Assembly (NCBI RefSeq): GCF_000969605.1
Contig: NZ_KQ033892.1
Span: forward strand, 136,432-195,712
Origin: Aquincola tertiaricarbonis
Lineage (GTDB): Bacteria; Pseudomonadota; Gammaproteobacteria; Burkholderiales; Burkholderiaceae_C
Direction of reading: 5' to 3'
Length of the DNA stretch: 59,281 nucleotides
Part shown: positions 7,667-17,142 of the stretch, in pieces
How positions within the stretch are numbered: the first letter of the stretch is position 1
How the letters are laid out: each line of letters starts with the position of its first letter
The notes under the pieces: model-generated
Database searches by the model: none
Told to the model about the DNA's origin: nothing
The model's input: only the letters and a program-made list of their open reading frames with translations
Made by a program: the position numbers and the translations under genes

Positions 7667-9499
7667 ATGAAACCCACCGTCAGCGACCACCTTCTGCAGC
7701 GCCTGCATGCCTGGGGCGTGCGCCGTGTCTTCGGCTATCCCGGCGACGGCATCAACGGCCTGATGGGCGCCTTCGGCCGGCGCGACGGCGACATCGAGTT
7801 CGTGCAGGCGCGGCATGAGGAGCTGGCCGCCTTCATGGCCACCGCGCACGCCAAGTTCACCGGCGAGGTGGGCGTGTGCATGGCCACCTCCGGCCCCGGC
7901 GCCATCCACCTGCTCAACGGCCTGTACGACGCCAAGGCCGACCACCAGCCCGTGGTGGCCATCGTCGGCCAGCAGGCCCGCAGCGCCATCGGCGGCGACT
8001 ACCAGCAGGAGGTGGACCTGCCGGCGCTGTTCAAGGACGTGGCCGGCGCGTACGTGCACACGGTGATGGTGCCGGAGCAGGTGCGCCACGTGATCGACCG
8101 TGCCATCCGCATCGCCCGCGACCAGCGCACCGTCACCTGCGTCATCGTGCCCAACGACGTGCAGGAACTGCCGCAGGTGCAGGAGCCGCCGCGCGAGCAC
8201 GGCACGGTGCACAGCGGCATCGGCCACACCGGCGTGGCGGCGGTGCCGCCGGCCGGCGAGCTGGCGCGGGCGGCCGCGGTGCTGAACGCCGGGCGCAAGG
8301 TGGCCATCCTGGTGGGCGCCGGCGCGCTGCATGCAGCCGACGAGCTGCAGATGGTGGCCGACCGGCTGGGCGCCGGCGTGGCCAAGGCGCTGCTGGGCAA
8401 GTGCGCCCTGCCGGACGACCTGCCCTACGTCACCGGCGCCATCGGCCTGCTGGGCACCGGGCCCAGCTGGGAGCTGATGGAGGGTTGCGACACGCTGCTG
8501 ATGATCGGGTCCAGCTTCCCGTACAGCGAATACCTGCCCAAGGAAGGCCAGGCCCGCGGCGTGCAGATCGACGTCGACCCACGCAAGCTGGGCCTGCGCT
8601 ACCCGATGGAGGTCAACCTGGCCGGCGACAGCGCGCTCACGCTGCGGGCGCTGCTGCCGCTGCTCAAGCCGCGCGCCGACCACCAGTGGCGCGAGCAGGT
8701 CAACAAGAGCGTGCTCAAGTGGTGGGACGTGATGCGCGCGCGTGCGATGGCGCCGGCCAAGCCGATGAATCCGCAGCGGGTGTTCTGGGAGCTGTCGCCC
8801 CGGCTGCCTTCGGACGTGATCCTCACCTGCGATTCCGGCACCAGCGCGGCCTGGTATGCACGCGACATCAAGGTGCGCCACGGCATGATGGGCTCGCTCT
8901 CGGGCGGGCTGGCCAGCATGGGCGCGGCGCTGCCCTATGCCATCGCCGCCAAGTTCGCGCATCCGTCGCGCCCGGTGGTGGCGCTGCTGGGCGATGGCGC
9001 GATGCAGATGATCGGCCTGAACGCGCTCATCACGCTGGCCCACCACTGGCGCCGCTGGGCCGACCCACGGGTGCTGGTGATGGTGCTGGACAACCAGGAC
9101 CTGAACATGGTGACCTGGGAGCAGCGCGCCACTGCGGGCGATCCCAAGTTCGACCCGTCGCAGACGCTGCCCGGCTTCGCCTATGCCGAGTACGCCAAGC
9201 TGCTGGGTCTGAACGGCCTGCGCGTGACCAACCCGGAGGACATCGGCTTCGCCTGGGAGGAAGCGCTGGCCGCCGACCGCCCCACCGTGCTGCAGATGGT
9301 GGTCGACCCCAACGTGCCGCCGCTGCCGCCGCATGTGCCGGTGAAGCAGGTGGCCTCGTACATGAGCGCGCTGCTGCACGGCGACAGCAATGCCCGCCAG
9401 GTGATGGTGGCCACCTTCCGCCAGTGGTGGGCCGGCGTGGCGCCGGGCCACAAGGGCGACGGACCGGCCGATGCGGCGGAAGACGGCGACCGCGGCTGA
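7667..9499 (+). CDS. Thiamine-pyrophosphate-dependent enzyme (pyruvate oxidase / acetolactate synthase-like)
   Basis: 610 residues. It has the three-domain layout of the POX/ALS family: an N-terminal pyrimidine domain with FGYPGDGINGLM and the cofactor-activating Glu in RHEELAAF (residues 51-52), a central domain (residues ~200-330), and a C-terminal pyrophosphate domain with GDG at 442-444 and the metal-binding DNQDLNMV about 28 residues later. SGPGAIHLLNGLYDAK is typical of the PoxB-like subgroup. It most likely decarboxylates a 2-oxo acid, but substrate and acceptor cannot be read from the sequence. AGAAAG precedes the ATG. It is 27 bp downstream of recQ and leads a run of small plus-strand genes. 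Confidence 0.9.
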   Translation: MKPTVSDHLLQRLHAWGVRRVFGYPGDGINGLMGAFGRRDGDIEFVQARHEELAAFMATAHAKFTGEVGVCMATSGPGAIHLLNGLYDAKADHQPVVAIVGQQARSAIGGDYQQEVDLPALFKDVAGAYVHTVMVPEQVRHVIDRAIRIARDQRTVTCVIVPNDVQELPQVQEPPREHGTVHSGIGHTGVAAVPPAGELARAAAVLNAGRKVAILVGAGALHAADELQMVADRLGAGVAKALLGKCALPDDLPYVTGAIGLLGTGPSWELMEGCDTLLMIGSSFPYSEYLPKEGQARGVQIDVDPRKLGLRYPMEVNLAGDSALTLRALLPLLKPRADHQWREQVNKSVLKWWDVMRARAMAPAKPMNPQRVFWELSPRLPSDVILTCDSGTSAAWYARDIKVRHGMMGSLSGGLASMGAALPYAIAAKFAHPSRPVVALLGDGAMQMIGLNALITLAHHWRRWADPRVLVMVLDNQDLNMVTWEQRATAGDPKFDPSQTLPGFAYAEYAKLLGLNGLRVTNPEDIGFAWEEALAADRPTVLQMVVDPNVPPLPPHVPVKQVASYMSALLHGDSNARQVMVATFRQWWAGVAPGHKGDGPADAAEDGDRG

Positions 9500-9552
9500 A
9501 GGCACGGCGGTTGCCGCCTGGCAGGCATCTCAACACGACAAGGAACGACGCC

Positions 9553-9768
9553 ATGAGCGAAGCACAAGCCACCGAGGTGGAGTCCGTCTACCGTGAACTG
9601 GTCAAGGGCGTGGGCCGCGAGAAGGTGACCGAGGCCAATGCCGCCCAGCTCATCGAGCTGGCCGAACGCGACAAGCACACCGTGCTGGCCGAGGAGCTGC
9701 GCGAATGGGCCATGGGCTGCGGCGGCGCGCTGACGCCGGGGCAGGGTGGGGACGTGACCAAGGGGTGA
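9553..9768 (+). CDS. Small hypothetical protein (71 aa)
   Basis: 71 residues, start at the ATG 9553 with AAGGAAC upstream. Acidic and helical (EVESVYRELVKGVGREKV, LIELAERDKHTVLAEELREW), with a C-terminal CGGALTPGQGG motif. No membrane segment. It sits 53 bp after the TPP enzyme and 7 bp before the PPC-domain gene, so it is probably co-transcribed with both. I do not recognise the family. Confidence 0.7.
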   Translation: MSEAQATEVESVYRELVKGVGREKVTEANAAQLIELAERDKHTVLAEELREWAMGCGGALTPGQGGDVTKG

Positions 9769-9775
9769 GTGGCCG

Positions 9776-10207
9776 GTGGCCCTGGCGCCTGAGTTCCTGC
9801 CACTGCGCCTCGGCCCCGGCGCGGATCTCCGCGCCGCGCTGGAGGCGCTCTCCGCCGCGCCTGCGGGGCTGTCCGCCTTCGTGGTCAGCGGCATCGGCAG
9901 CCTGGCCGGCGCCCGCCTCCGGCTGGCCGGTGCGCAGGTCGAGACCGAGGTCGCCGGCGACGTCGAGATCCTGTCCCTGGCCGGCACGCTGTCGCCCGAT
10001 GGCGCCCACCTGCACATGGCCATCGCCGATGCCGCCGGCCGCGTGCTGGGTGGACACGTCGGCTACGGCAACCTCGTCCGCACGACGGTGGAGCTGCTGG
10101 TCGTGCAGCTCGCCGACTGGCGGCTCGGCCGCCAACCGGACCCGACCACCGGCTTCAAGGAACTGGTGATCACGCGCACGTCCACCGGCCCCGGCGGCGC
10201 GGCGTGA
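9776..10207 (+). CDS. PPC/DUF296-domain protein
   Basis: 143 residues from GTG 9776. It is a single plant-and-prokaryote-conserved (PPC, DUF296) domain. The signature is intact: GIGSLAGARLR near residue 40 and the metal-binding-type motif GAHLHMAIADAAGRVLGGHV near residues 80-100, matching the family's LHxHxxLxDxxGxxxGGH pattern. In plants the domain follows AT-hook motifs; bacterial members are stand-alone trimers of unsettled function, and there is no AT-hook here. It is probably in the same transcript as the TPP enzyme. Confidence 0.85.
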   Translation: MALAPEFLPLRLGPGADLRAALEALSAAPAGLSAFVVSGIGSLAGARLRLAGAQVETEVAGDVEILSLAGTLSPDGAHLHMAIADAAGRVLGGHVGYGNLVRTTVELLVVQLADWRLGRQPDPTTGFKELVITRTSTGPGGAA

Positions 10208-10213
10208 GCGGCC

Positions 10214-10405
10214 TCAGTTGTGCGAGCCTCGCTTCGATTCCTCCGCCTGCCCCTTCTGCGCCGAGCCCTTCTGATGGGTCGGCAGCGGTGTGCCCGTGGG
10301 CGCGGGGTCGTTGCCGGTGCCGGTGTTGTTGATGCGCTCGGCCATCCAGTCGTTGGCCGTGGTCTCGTCGGTGGGCGGGGCCACGGGTTGGTTGCGTTGG
10401 GTCAT
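10214..10405 (-). CDS. Small hydrophilic hypothetical protein (63 aa)
   Basis: 63 residues with a strong ribosome site (CAGGAGA) before the ATG at 10405. It is highly polar and low in hydrophobic residues (TDETTANDW, NNTGTGNDPAPTGTP, KGSAQKGQAEESKRG), so probably disordered. It ends 6 bp from the convergent PPC gene and its promoter region is shared with the divergent aldehyde dehydrogenase at 10508. No known family; the composition recalls small stress-associated hydrophilic proteins, but that is a guess. Confidence 0.6.
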   Translation of the reverse strand: MTQRNQPVAPPTDETTANDWMAERINNTGTGNDPAPTGTPLPTHQKGSAQKGQAEESKRGSHN

Positions 10406-10507
10406 GACCGTCTCCTGAAGGCAGTTTGAAACCGTATGGCGGCAAGCGTTGTTCCCACGGTGCGAGACTCGGCGTCTCGACCGACCTACCTTCCTTGAGG
10501 ACCGTGC

Positions 10508-11953
10508 ATGAGCAACGCTTACCGTGACACCCGGCTGCTGATCGACAACGAATGGGTGGATGCCGCCGACGGACGCACGCAGGACGTGCTGAACCCCGCC
10601 ACCGGCCAGTCCATCGGCCGCGTGGCCCATGCCAGCCGCGCCGACCTCGACCGCGCGCTGGCCGCCACCCAGCGCGGTTTCCAGGCCTGGCGCAACACGC
10701 CGGCGCATGAGCGCGCCAACATCATGCGCAAGGCCGCTGCGCTGGTGCGCGAGCGCGCCGATGCCATCGCCCCGCTGATGACGCTGGAGCAGGGCAAGCC
10801 GCTGGCCGAAGCCAAGGTGGAAGTGATGTCGGCCGCCGACATCATCGAGTGGTTCGCCGACGAAGGCCGCCGCACCTACGGCCGCATCGTGCCGGCCCGC
10901 AACCTGGCCGTGCGCCAGATGGTGCTGAAGGAAGCCGTGGGCCCGGTGGCCGCCTTCACGCCCTGGAACTTCCCGATCAACCAGGTGGTGCGCAAGCTGT
11001 CGGCCGCGCTGGCCACCGGCTGCTCTTTCCTCGTCAAGGCACCGGAGGAAACCCCGGCCTCGCCGGCCGCGCTGCTGCAGGCCTTCGTCGATGCCGGCCT
11101 GCCTGCCGGCGTGGTGGGCCTGGTGTTCGGCGACCCGGCCGAGATCTCCAGCTACCTGATCGCGCATCCCACCATCCGCAAGGTCACCTTCACCGGCAGC
11201 ACGCCGGTGGGCAAGCAGCTGGCGGCGCTGGCGGGCCAGCACATGAAGCGGGTGACGATGGAGCTGGGCGGCCATGCCCCGGTGATCGTGGCCGAGGATG
11301 CCGACGTGGAACTGGCCATCAAGGCCCTGGCCGGCGCCAAGTTCCGCAATGCGGGCCAGGTGTGCATCTCGCCCACCCGCTTCCTGGTGCACAACCGCAT
11401 CAAGGAGCGTTTCGTCGACGGCTTTGCCTCGCGGGTGCAGGGCCTGAAGGTGGGTGACGGCCTGGCCGATGGCACCACGCTGGGCCCGCTGGCCAATGCC
11501 CGCCGCATCAGCGCGATGAACAAGGTGATGGACGATGCCCGCCAGAAGGGCGCGCGCATCGTCACCGGCGGTGAGCGCGTGGGCAGCGAAGGCAACTTCT
11601 TCGCCCCCACCGTGCTGGCCGACGTGCCGCTGGACGCCGACGTGTTCAACAACGAGCCGTTCGGCCCGGTGGCCGCGGTGCGCGGTTTCGACACGCTGGA
11701 CGAAGCCATCGCCGAAGCCAACCGCCTGCCCTTCGGCCTGGCGAGCTACGCCTTCACCCGCTCGCTGAGCAATGCGCACAAGCTGTCGCAAGACCTGGAA
11801 GTGGGCATGCTGTGGGTCAACCAACCCGCCGCCCCTTGGCCCGAGATGCCGTTCGGCGGCGTGAAGGACTCGGGCTACGGCAGCGAAGGCGGCCCGGAGG
11901 CACTGGAGCCCTACCTGGTGACCAAGTCGGTCGCGATCCTCAACGCGGACTGA
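10508..11953 (+). CDS. NAD(P)-dependent aldehyde dehydrogenase, succinate-semialdehyde type
   Basis: 481 residues, full length for the ALDH superfamily. The catalytic set is present: Asn154 in TPWNFPI, Glu252 in MELGGHAP, Cys286 in [10 protein letters not shown], and the NAD-loop FTGSTPVGK near 228-236. Sequence flavour ([30 protein letters not shown]) is that of the GabD/succinate-semialdehyde and related semialdehyde dehydrogenases. The enzyme would oxidise an aldehyde to its acid in the cytosol. TTGAGGA lies before the ATG. The gene stands alone, with a GC-rich hairpin behind it, upstream of the formate dehydrogenase operon. The exact substrate is not determined by sequence. Confidence 0.9.
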   Translation: MSNAYRDTRLLIDNEWVDAADGRTQDVLNPATGQSIGRVAHASRADLDRALAATQRGFQAWRNTPAHERANIMRKAAALVRERADAIAPLMTLEQGKPLAEAKVEVMSAADIIEWFADEGRRTYGRIVPARNLAVRQMVLKEAVGPVAAFTPWNFPINQVVRKLSAALATGCSFLVKAPEETPASPAALLQAFVDAGLPAGVVGLVFGDPAEISSYLIAHPTIRKVTFTGSTPVGKQLAALAGQHMKRVTMELGGHAPVIVAEDADVELAIKALAGAKFRNAGQVCISPTRFLVHNRIKERFVDGFASRVQGLKVGDGLADGTTLGPLANARRISAMNKVMDDARQKGARIVTGGERVGSEGNFFAPTVLADVPLDADVFNNEPFGPVAAVRGFDTLDEAIAEANRLPFGLASYAFTRSLSNAHKLSQDLEVGMLWVNQPAAPWPEMPFGGVKDSGYGSEGGPEALEPYLVTKSVAILNAD

Positions 11954-11964
11954 CTGAAGGCACC

Positions 11965-11986
11965 GCCCGGCGCTGGGGCGCCGGGC
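11965..11986 (+). terminator. GC-rich hairpin after the aldehyde dehydrogenase gene
   Basis: A perfect 9-bp stem (GCCCGGCGC / GCGCCGGGC) with loop TGGG begins 12 bases after the stop codon. There is no T-tract behind it, so it may act as a weak or Rho-assisted terminator, or only protect the 3' end. Confidence 0.45.
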
Positions 11987-12095
11987 GCGGGCTCGGGTTG
12001 TCACGTAGGGCATCCAGAGCCTAAGGCACGGGCCGGCATGGCCCTATTGCCCCGCAGGGCGGCGGCTCCTAGAGTGGCCGCGTTGCGAGGTGACG

Positions 12096-12653
12096 ATGCC
12101 CAGCCCTGTTTATGCCCCCGGTGCCCCAGTGATCCCGGCCAACGATGCCGTGCCCCAGCCGATTCCGGCGCCCTCGGTGGACGCGGCGGCCGTGCGGCGC
12201 ATCGCGCTCGATTTCGAACACCTGCCTGGCGGCCTGCTGCCGGCCCTGCATGCGGTGCAGGATGCGCTGGGCCATGTGCCGCGCGACGGCGTGCCGGTGA
12301 TCGCCGAGGTGTTCAACCTCTCGCGCGCCGAAGTGCATGGCGTGCTCACCTACTACCACCACTTCCGTACCGAGCCGCCGGCCGGCTGCGTGGTGCAGGT
12401 GTGCCGGGCCGAATCCTGCCAGGCCATGGGTGCCGATGCGCTGATGGCGCATGTGCAGCTCACGCTGGGCTGCGGCGGCCACGGCCAGGCGCATGCCAGC
12501 CGCTCGGCCGACGGCCGCTTCCAGGTGGAGCCGGTGTACTGCCTGGGCCTGTGCGCCTCGTCGCCCGCACTCACCATCGACGGTGAGGTGCATGCCCGCC
12601 TGAGCTCATCGCGCTTCGATGCGTTGATCGCCGAGAAGGTGGGGCAGCAATGA
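12096..12653 (+). CDS. fdsG: NAD-dependent formate dehydrogenase, gamma subunit
   Basis: 185 residues, a NuoE-type thioredoxin-fold subunit carrying one [2Fe-2S] cluster. The four cysteine ligands are visible: CRAESC (two, near residue 105) and YCLGLC (two, near 148). It passes electrons between the alpha and beta subunits of the soluble FdsGBA complex. The ATG at 12096 is preferred to the GTG at 12090 because GAGG (12086-12089) is correctly spaced from it. The stop codon overlaps the start of fdsB (ATGA). A weak promoter candidate is TTGTCA at 11998 with TAAGGC at 12022. Confidence 0.94.
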   Translation: MPSPVYAPGAPVIPANDAVPQPIPAPSVDAAAVRRIALDFEHLPGGLLPALHAVQDALGHVPRDGVPVIAEVFNLSRAEVHGVLTYYHHFRTEPPAGCVVQVCRAESCQAMGADALMAHVQLTLGCGGHGQAHASRSADGRFQVEPVYCLGLCASSPALTIDGEVHARLSSSRFDALIAEKVGQQ

Positions 12654-14230
12654 GCACGGGCCAAGCCATCACCGTCTACGTGCCGCGCGATTCCGCGGCC
12701 CTGGCCGTGGGCGCCGAGCGGGTGGCCCGCACCATCGCCGCACAGGCGGCCGAGCGCGGCCTGGAGGTGAACATCGTGCGCAACGGCTCGCGGGGCCTGT
12801 TCTGGCTGGAGCCGCTGGTGGAGGTGGCCACGCCGCAGGGCCGCATCGCCTACGGCCCGGTGGATGCGGCCGACGTGCCGGGCCTGTTCGAAGCCGGCTT
12901 CCTGCAGGGCGGCGCGCATGCGCTGGGCCTGGGCCTGACCGACGAGATCCCGTTCCTGAAGAATCAGGAGCGCCTGACCTTCGCCCGCATGGGCATCGTC
13001 GATCCGCTGTCGCTGGCCGACTACGAGGCGCATGAAGGCTATGCCGGCCTGCGCCGCGCGCTGGCGCTGCCGCCGGCCGAGGTCGTGCAGCAGGTGCTGG
13101 ACTCGGGCCTGCGCGGCCGCGGCGGTGCGGCCTTTCCGGCGGGCATCAAGTGGAAGACGGTGGCGGGCACCACCGCGCTCCAGAAGCACATCGTCTGCAA
13201 TGCCGACGAGGGCGACTCGGGCACCTTCTCCGACCGCATGACGATGGAGGGCGACCCCTTCGTGCTGATCGAGGGCATGACCATCGCCGGCCTGGCGGTG
13301 GGCGCCACGCAGGGCTGGATCTATGTGCGCTCCGAGTACCCGCATGCCATCGCCACGCTGGAAGCCGCCATCGCCACCGCCCGCAATGCCGGCTACCTGG
13401 GCCGCGACGTGATGGGCTCCGGCCGCGCCTTCGACCTGGTGGTGCGCAAGGCCGCCGGGGCTTACGTGTGCGGCGAGGAGACGGCGCTGCTGGAAAGCCT
13501 GGAAGGCAAGCGCGGCATCGTGCGCGCCAAGCCGCCGCTGCCCGCCATCGAAGGTTTGTTCGGCCAACCCACGGTGATCAACAACGTGATCACGCTCGCC
13601 ACGGTGCCCATCATCCTGGCGAGGGGAGCCGATTTCTACAAGCACTACGGCATGGGCCGCTCGCGCGGCACGTTGCCATTCCAGCTGGCCGGCAACATCA
13701 GGCAGGGCGGCCTGGTGGAAAAGGCCTTCGGCCTGACGTTGCGCGAGTTGCTGTTCAGCTTTGGAGGCGGCAGCGCCAGCGGCCGGCCGATCAAGGCGGT
13801 GCAGGTGGGCGGGCCGCTGGGCGCCTACCTGCCCGAATCGCAATGGGACCTGCCGCTGGACTACGAGGCCTATGCCGCCGTGGGCGCGGTGGTGGGCCAT
13901 GGCGGCATCGTGGCGCACGACGACTCGGCCGACATGTCCCGGCTGGCGCGCTATGCGATGGAGTTCTGCGCCATCGAGAGTTGCGGCAAGTGCACGCCGT
14001 GCCGCATCGGCTCCACCCGCGGCGTGGAGGTGATCGACCGCATCACGCTGCACCGCCAGCAGCCGGCCGCGCATGCGCAGCAGGTGGCGCTGCTGAAGGA
14101 CCTGTGCGACACCATGCTGTATGGCTCGCTGTGCGCGATGGGCGGCATGACGCCGTACCCGGTGATGTCGGCGCTGAACCATTTCCCCGAGGACTTCGGC
14201 CTCACCACCCCGCAACGCGAGGCGGCCTGA
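12650..14230 (+). CDS. fdsB: NAD-dependent formate dehydrogenase, beta subunit (NuoF-like)
   Basis: 526 residues. This is the FMN- and NAD-binding diaphorase subunit. The N-terminal ~100 residues are a thioredoxin-like extension typical of FdsB. The NAD/FMN core has GRGGAAFPAGIKWK near residue 152, ADEGDSGTF near 182, and GEETALLESLEG near 275. The [4Fe-4S] motif SCGKCTPCRIGS is near residue 444, with the fourth Cys in YGSLCAMGG. It starts inside the fdsG stop codon and ends 23 bp before fdsA, consistent with one operon. Confidence 0.95.
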   Translation: MSTGQAITVYVPRDSAALAVGAERVARTIAAQAAERGLEVNIVRNGSRGLFWLEPLVEVATPQGRIAYGPVDAADVPGLFEAGFLQGGAHALGLGLTDEIPFLKNQERLTFARMGIVDPLSLADYEAHEGYAGLRRALALPPAEVVQQVLDSGLRGRGGAAFPAGIKWKTVAGTTALQKHIVCNADEGDSGTFSDRMTMEGDPFVLIEGMTIAGLAVGATQGWIYVRSEYPHAIATLEAAIATARNAGYLGRDVMGSGRAFDLVVRKAAGAYVCGEETALLESLEGKRGIVRAKPPLPAIEGLFGQPTVINNVITLATVPIILARGADFYKHYGMGRSRGTLPFQLAGNIRQGGLVEKAFGLTLRELLFSFGGGSASGRPIKAVQVGGPLGAYLPESQWDLPLDYEAYAAVGAVVGHGGIVAHDDSADMSRLARYAMEFCAIESCGKCTPCRIGSTRGVEVIDRITLHRQQPAAHAQQVALLKDLCDTMLYGSLCAMGGMTPYPVMSALNHFPEDFGLTTPQREAA

Positions 14231-14253
14231 GCGCCGGCCGGCAGGAGACACCC

Positions 14254-17133
14254 ATGCTCGACGCATTCAAGGACATCGACTACGGCACGCCGCTGCGCAC
14301 CTCCACCGAGGAGGTGACGCTGGAGATCGACGGCGCGCAGGTCACCGTGCCCAAGGGCACCTCGCTGATGCGTGCGGCGATGGACGCCGGGGTGCAGGTG
14401 CCCAAGCTGTGCGCCACCGACAGCCTGGAGCCCTTCGGCAGCTGCCGGCTGTGCCTGGTGGAGATCGAGGGCCGCAAGGGCTACCCCGCCAGCTGCACCA
14501 CGCCGGCCGAAGCCGGCATGAAGGTGCGCACGCAGAGCCCCAAGCTGCAGGACCTGCGCAAGGGCGTGATGGAGCTGTACATCTCCGACCATCCGCTGGA
14601 CTGCCTGACCTGCGCGGCCAACGGCAACTGCGAGCTGCAGGACATGGCCGGCGTGACCGGCCTGCGCAACGTGCGCTATGGCGTGGGCGACCAGTACGGC
14701 GGTGCGCACCACCTCAATGCGAAGAAGGACGAGTCGAACCCGTACTTCACCTACGACCCGGCCAAGTGCATCGTGTGCAACCGCTGCGTGCGGGCCTGCG
14801 AGGAGACGCAGGGCACCTTCGCGCTCACCATCAGCGGCCGCGGCTTCGAGTCGCGGGTGTCGGCCGGCATGGACGAGCCGTTCATGGAGAGCGAATGCGT
14901 GAGCTGCGGCGCCTGCGTGGAAGCCTGCCCCACCGCCACGCTGCAGGAGAAGTCGGTCATCTGGATGGGCCAGGGCGAGCACAGCGTGACCACCACCTGC
15001 GCCTACTGCGGCGTGGGCTGCGGCTTCAAGGCCGAGATGAAGGGCAACGAGGTGGTGCGCATGGTGCCGTGGAAGGACGGCGCGGCCAACGAAGGCCATT
15101 CGTGCGTGAAGGGCCGCTTCGCCTGGGGCTATGCCACGCATGCCGACCGCATCACCACGCCGATGATCCGCAGGAAGATCACGGATCCGTGGCAGGTGGT
15201 GAGCTGGGAGGAAGCCATCAACTACGCGGCCAGCGAGTTCAAGCGCATCCAGGAAGAGCATGGGCGTGACGCCATCGGCGGCATCACCTCCTCCCGCTGC
15301 ACGAACGAAGAAACCTACCTGGTGCAGAAGCTGGTGCGCGCCGCCTTCGGCAACAACAACGTCGACACCTGCGCCCGCGTGTGCCACTCGCCCACCGGCT
15401 ACGGCCTGAAGCAGACGCTGGGCGAATCCGCCGGCACGCAGACCTTCAAGTCGGTGGAGCAGGCCGACGTCATCATGGTCATCGGCGCCAACCCCACCGA
15501 CGGCCATCCGGTGTTTGCGTCGCGGCTGAAGAAGCGGCTGCGCGAAGGCGCGCAGCTCATCGTCGTCGATCCGCGGCGCATCGACCTGGTGAAGTCGCCG
15601 CATGTGAAGGCGGCCCACCACCTGGCGCTGCGGCCCGGCACCAACGTGGCGGTGATGACGGCGCTGGCGCATGTGATCGTCACCGAGGGCCTGCTGGCCA
15701 ACGACTACATCGCCGAGCGCTGCGACACCAAGTCGTTCGGCGAATGGATGGCCTTCGTGGCCCGGCCCGAGCATTCGCCCGAGGCCACCGAGGCCGTCAC
15801 CGGCGTGCCGGCGGCCGAGCTGCGCGATGCGGCGCGGCTGTATGCCGGCGCGCGCAACGGCGCCATCTACTACGGCCTGGGCGTCACCGAGCACAGCCAG
15901 GGCTCCACCACCGTGATGGCGATCGCCAACCTGGCAATGGCCACCGGCAACGTGGGCCGGGAAGGCGTGGGCGTGAACCCGCTGCGCGGCCAGAACAACG
16001 TGCAGGGCAGCTGCGACATGGGCTCCTTCCCGCATGAGCTGCCGGGCTACCGCCACGTGAGCGACAGCACCACCCGCGCGCAGTTCGAAGCCGCCTGGGG
16101 CGTGGCCATCCAGCCCGAGCCGGGCCTGCGCATCCCCAACATGTTCGAGGCCGCGCTGGGCGGCAGCTTCAAGGGCCTGTACTGCGAGGGCGAGGACATC
16201 GTGCAGTCCGACCCCAACACCCAGCACGTCGCGGCCGCGATGATGGCGATGGAATGCATCGTCGTGCAGGACCTGTTCCTCAACGAGACGGCCAAGTACG
16301 CACACGTGTTCCTGCCGGGCTCCTCCTTCCTGGAGAAGGACGGCACCTTCACCAATGCCGAGCGCCGCATCAGCCGCGTGCGCAAGGTGATGCCGCCGAA
16401 GGCCGTGTATTCCGACTGGGAAGTGACGATGCTGCTGTCGAATGCCCTCGGGTATCCGATGCACTACAAGCACCCCGAGGAGATCATGGCCGAGATCGCG
16501 GCGCTGACGCCCACCTTCCGCGGCGTGAGCTACAGGAAGCTGGACGAGCTGGGCAGCGTGCAGTGGCCGTGCAACGAAGAGGCGCCCGAGGGCACGCCCA
16601 TCATGCACATCGACCACTTCGTGCGGGGCAAGGGCCGCTTCATCATCACGCAGTACGTGGCCACCGACGAGAAGGTGACGCGCCGCTTCCCGCTGCTGCT
16701 GACCACCGGCCGCATCCTCTCCCAATACAACGTGGGCGCGCAGACGCGCCGCACCGACAACAACCGCTGGCATAGCGAAGACCGGCTGGAGATCCATCCG
16801 GTGGACGCGGAAGACCGCGGCATCCGCAACGGCGACTGGGTGGGCATCCAGAGCCGCGCCGGCGAGACGGTGCTGCGCGCGGTGATCAGCGAGCGCATGC
16901 AGCCGGGGGTTGTCTATACGACCTTCCACTTCCCCGAGTCGGGTGCCAACGTCATCACCACCGACAGCTCCGACTGGGCCACCAACTGCCCCGAGTACAA
17001 GGTGACGGCGGTGCAGGTGATGCCGGTGGCGCAACCGTCGGAATGGCAGCAGTCCTATTCGCGCTTCAACCAGGTGCAGAACGACCTGCTGCAGCAGCGC
17101 CAGCCGGCCGATGCGGCGGTGGTGGGCAAGTAG
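14254..17133 (+). CDS. fdsA: NAD-dependent formate dehydrogenase, alpha (molybdenum) subunit
   Basis: 959 residues; catalyses formate to CO2 at a bis-MGD molybdenum site. Reading from the N-terminus: a [2Fe-2S] domain (CATDSLEPFGSCRLC), a His/Cys [4Fe-4S] motif (HPLDCLTCAANGNC), two ferredoxin-type clusters (CIVCNRCVRAC and CVSCGACVEAC), the proximal cluster motif CAYCGVGC, then the molybdopterin domains. The Mo ligand is Cys377 in RVCHSPTGYG; there is no in-frame TGA, so this is a cysteine rather than selenocysteine enzyme. The C-terminal domain contains RTDNNRWHSEDRLEIHP. GGCAGGAG precedes the ATG. The frame stays open far upstream inside fdsB, but that is a shadow. Confidence 0.96.
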   Translation: MLDAFKDIDYGTPLRTSTEEVTLEIDGAQVTVPKGTSLMRAAMDAGVQVPKLCATDSLEPFGSCRLCLVEIEGRKGYPASCTTPAEAGMKVRTQSPKLQDLRKGVMELYISDHPLDCLTCAANGNCELQDMAGVTGLRNVRYGVGDQYGGAHHLNAKKDESNPYFTYDPAKCIVCNRCVRACEETQGTFALTISGRGFESRVSAGMDEPFMESECVSCGACVEACPTATLQEKSVIWMGQGEHSVTTTCAYCGVGCGFKAEMKGNEVVRMVPWKDGAANEGHSCVKGRFAWGYATHADRITTPMIRRKITDPWQVVSWEEAINYAASEFKRIQEEHGRDAIGGITSSRCTNEETYLVQKLVRAAFGNNNVDTCARVCHSPTGYGLKQTLGESAGTQTFKSVEQADVIMVIGANPTDGHPVFASRLKKRLREGAQLIVVDPRRIDLVKSPHVKAAHHLALRPGTNVAVMTALAHVIVTEGLLANDYIAERCDTKSFGEWMAFVARPEHSPEATEAVTGVPAAELRDAARLYAGARNGAIYYGLGVTEHSQGSTTVMAIANLAMATGNVGREGVGVNPLRGQNNVQGSCDMGSFPHELPGYRHVSDSTTRAQFEAAWGVAIQPEPGLRIPNMFEAALGGSFKGLYCEGEDIVQSDPNTQHVAAAMMAMECIVVQDLFLNETAKYAHVFLPGSSFLEKDGTFTNAERRISRVRKVMPPKAVYSDWEVTMLLSNALGYPMHYKHPEEIMAEIAALTPTFRGVSYRKLDELGSVQWPCNEEAPEGTPIMHIDHFVRGKGRFIITQYVATDEKVTRRFPLLLTTGRILSQYNVGAQTRRTDNNRWHSEDRLEIHPVDAEDRGIRNGDWVGIQSRAGETVLRAVISERMQPGVVYTTFHFPESGANVITTDSSDWATNCPEYKVTAVQVMPVAQPSEWQQSYSRFNQVQNDLLQQRQPADAAVVGK

Positions 17134-17142
17134 GGGCTGGCG

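Noticed and set aside
5837-9505. 1,222-codon open frame antisense to recQ and the TPP enzyme
   Set aside because: Histidine- and glycine-rich shadow crossing two well-supported genes; no domain.
13150-14253. Upstream extension of the fdsA frame into fdsB
   Set aside because: Composition is shadow-like; the fdsA ATG at 14254 has a good ribosome site and begins the family's N-terminal sequence.
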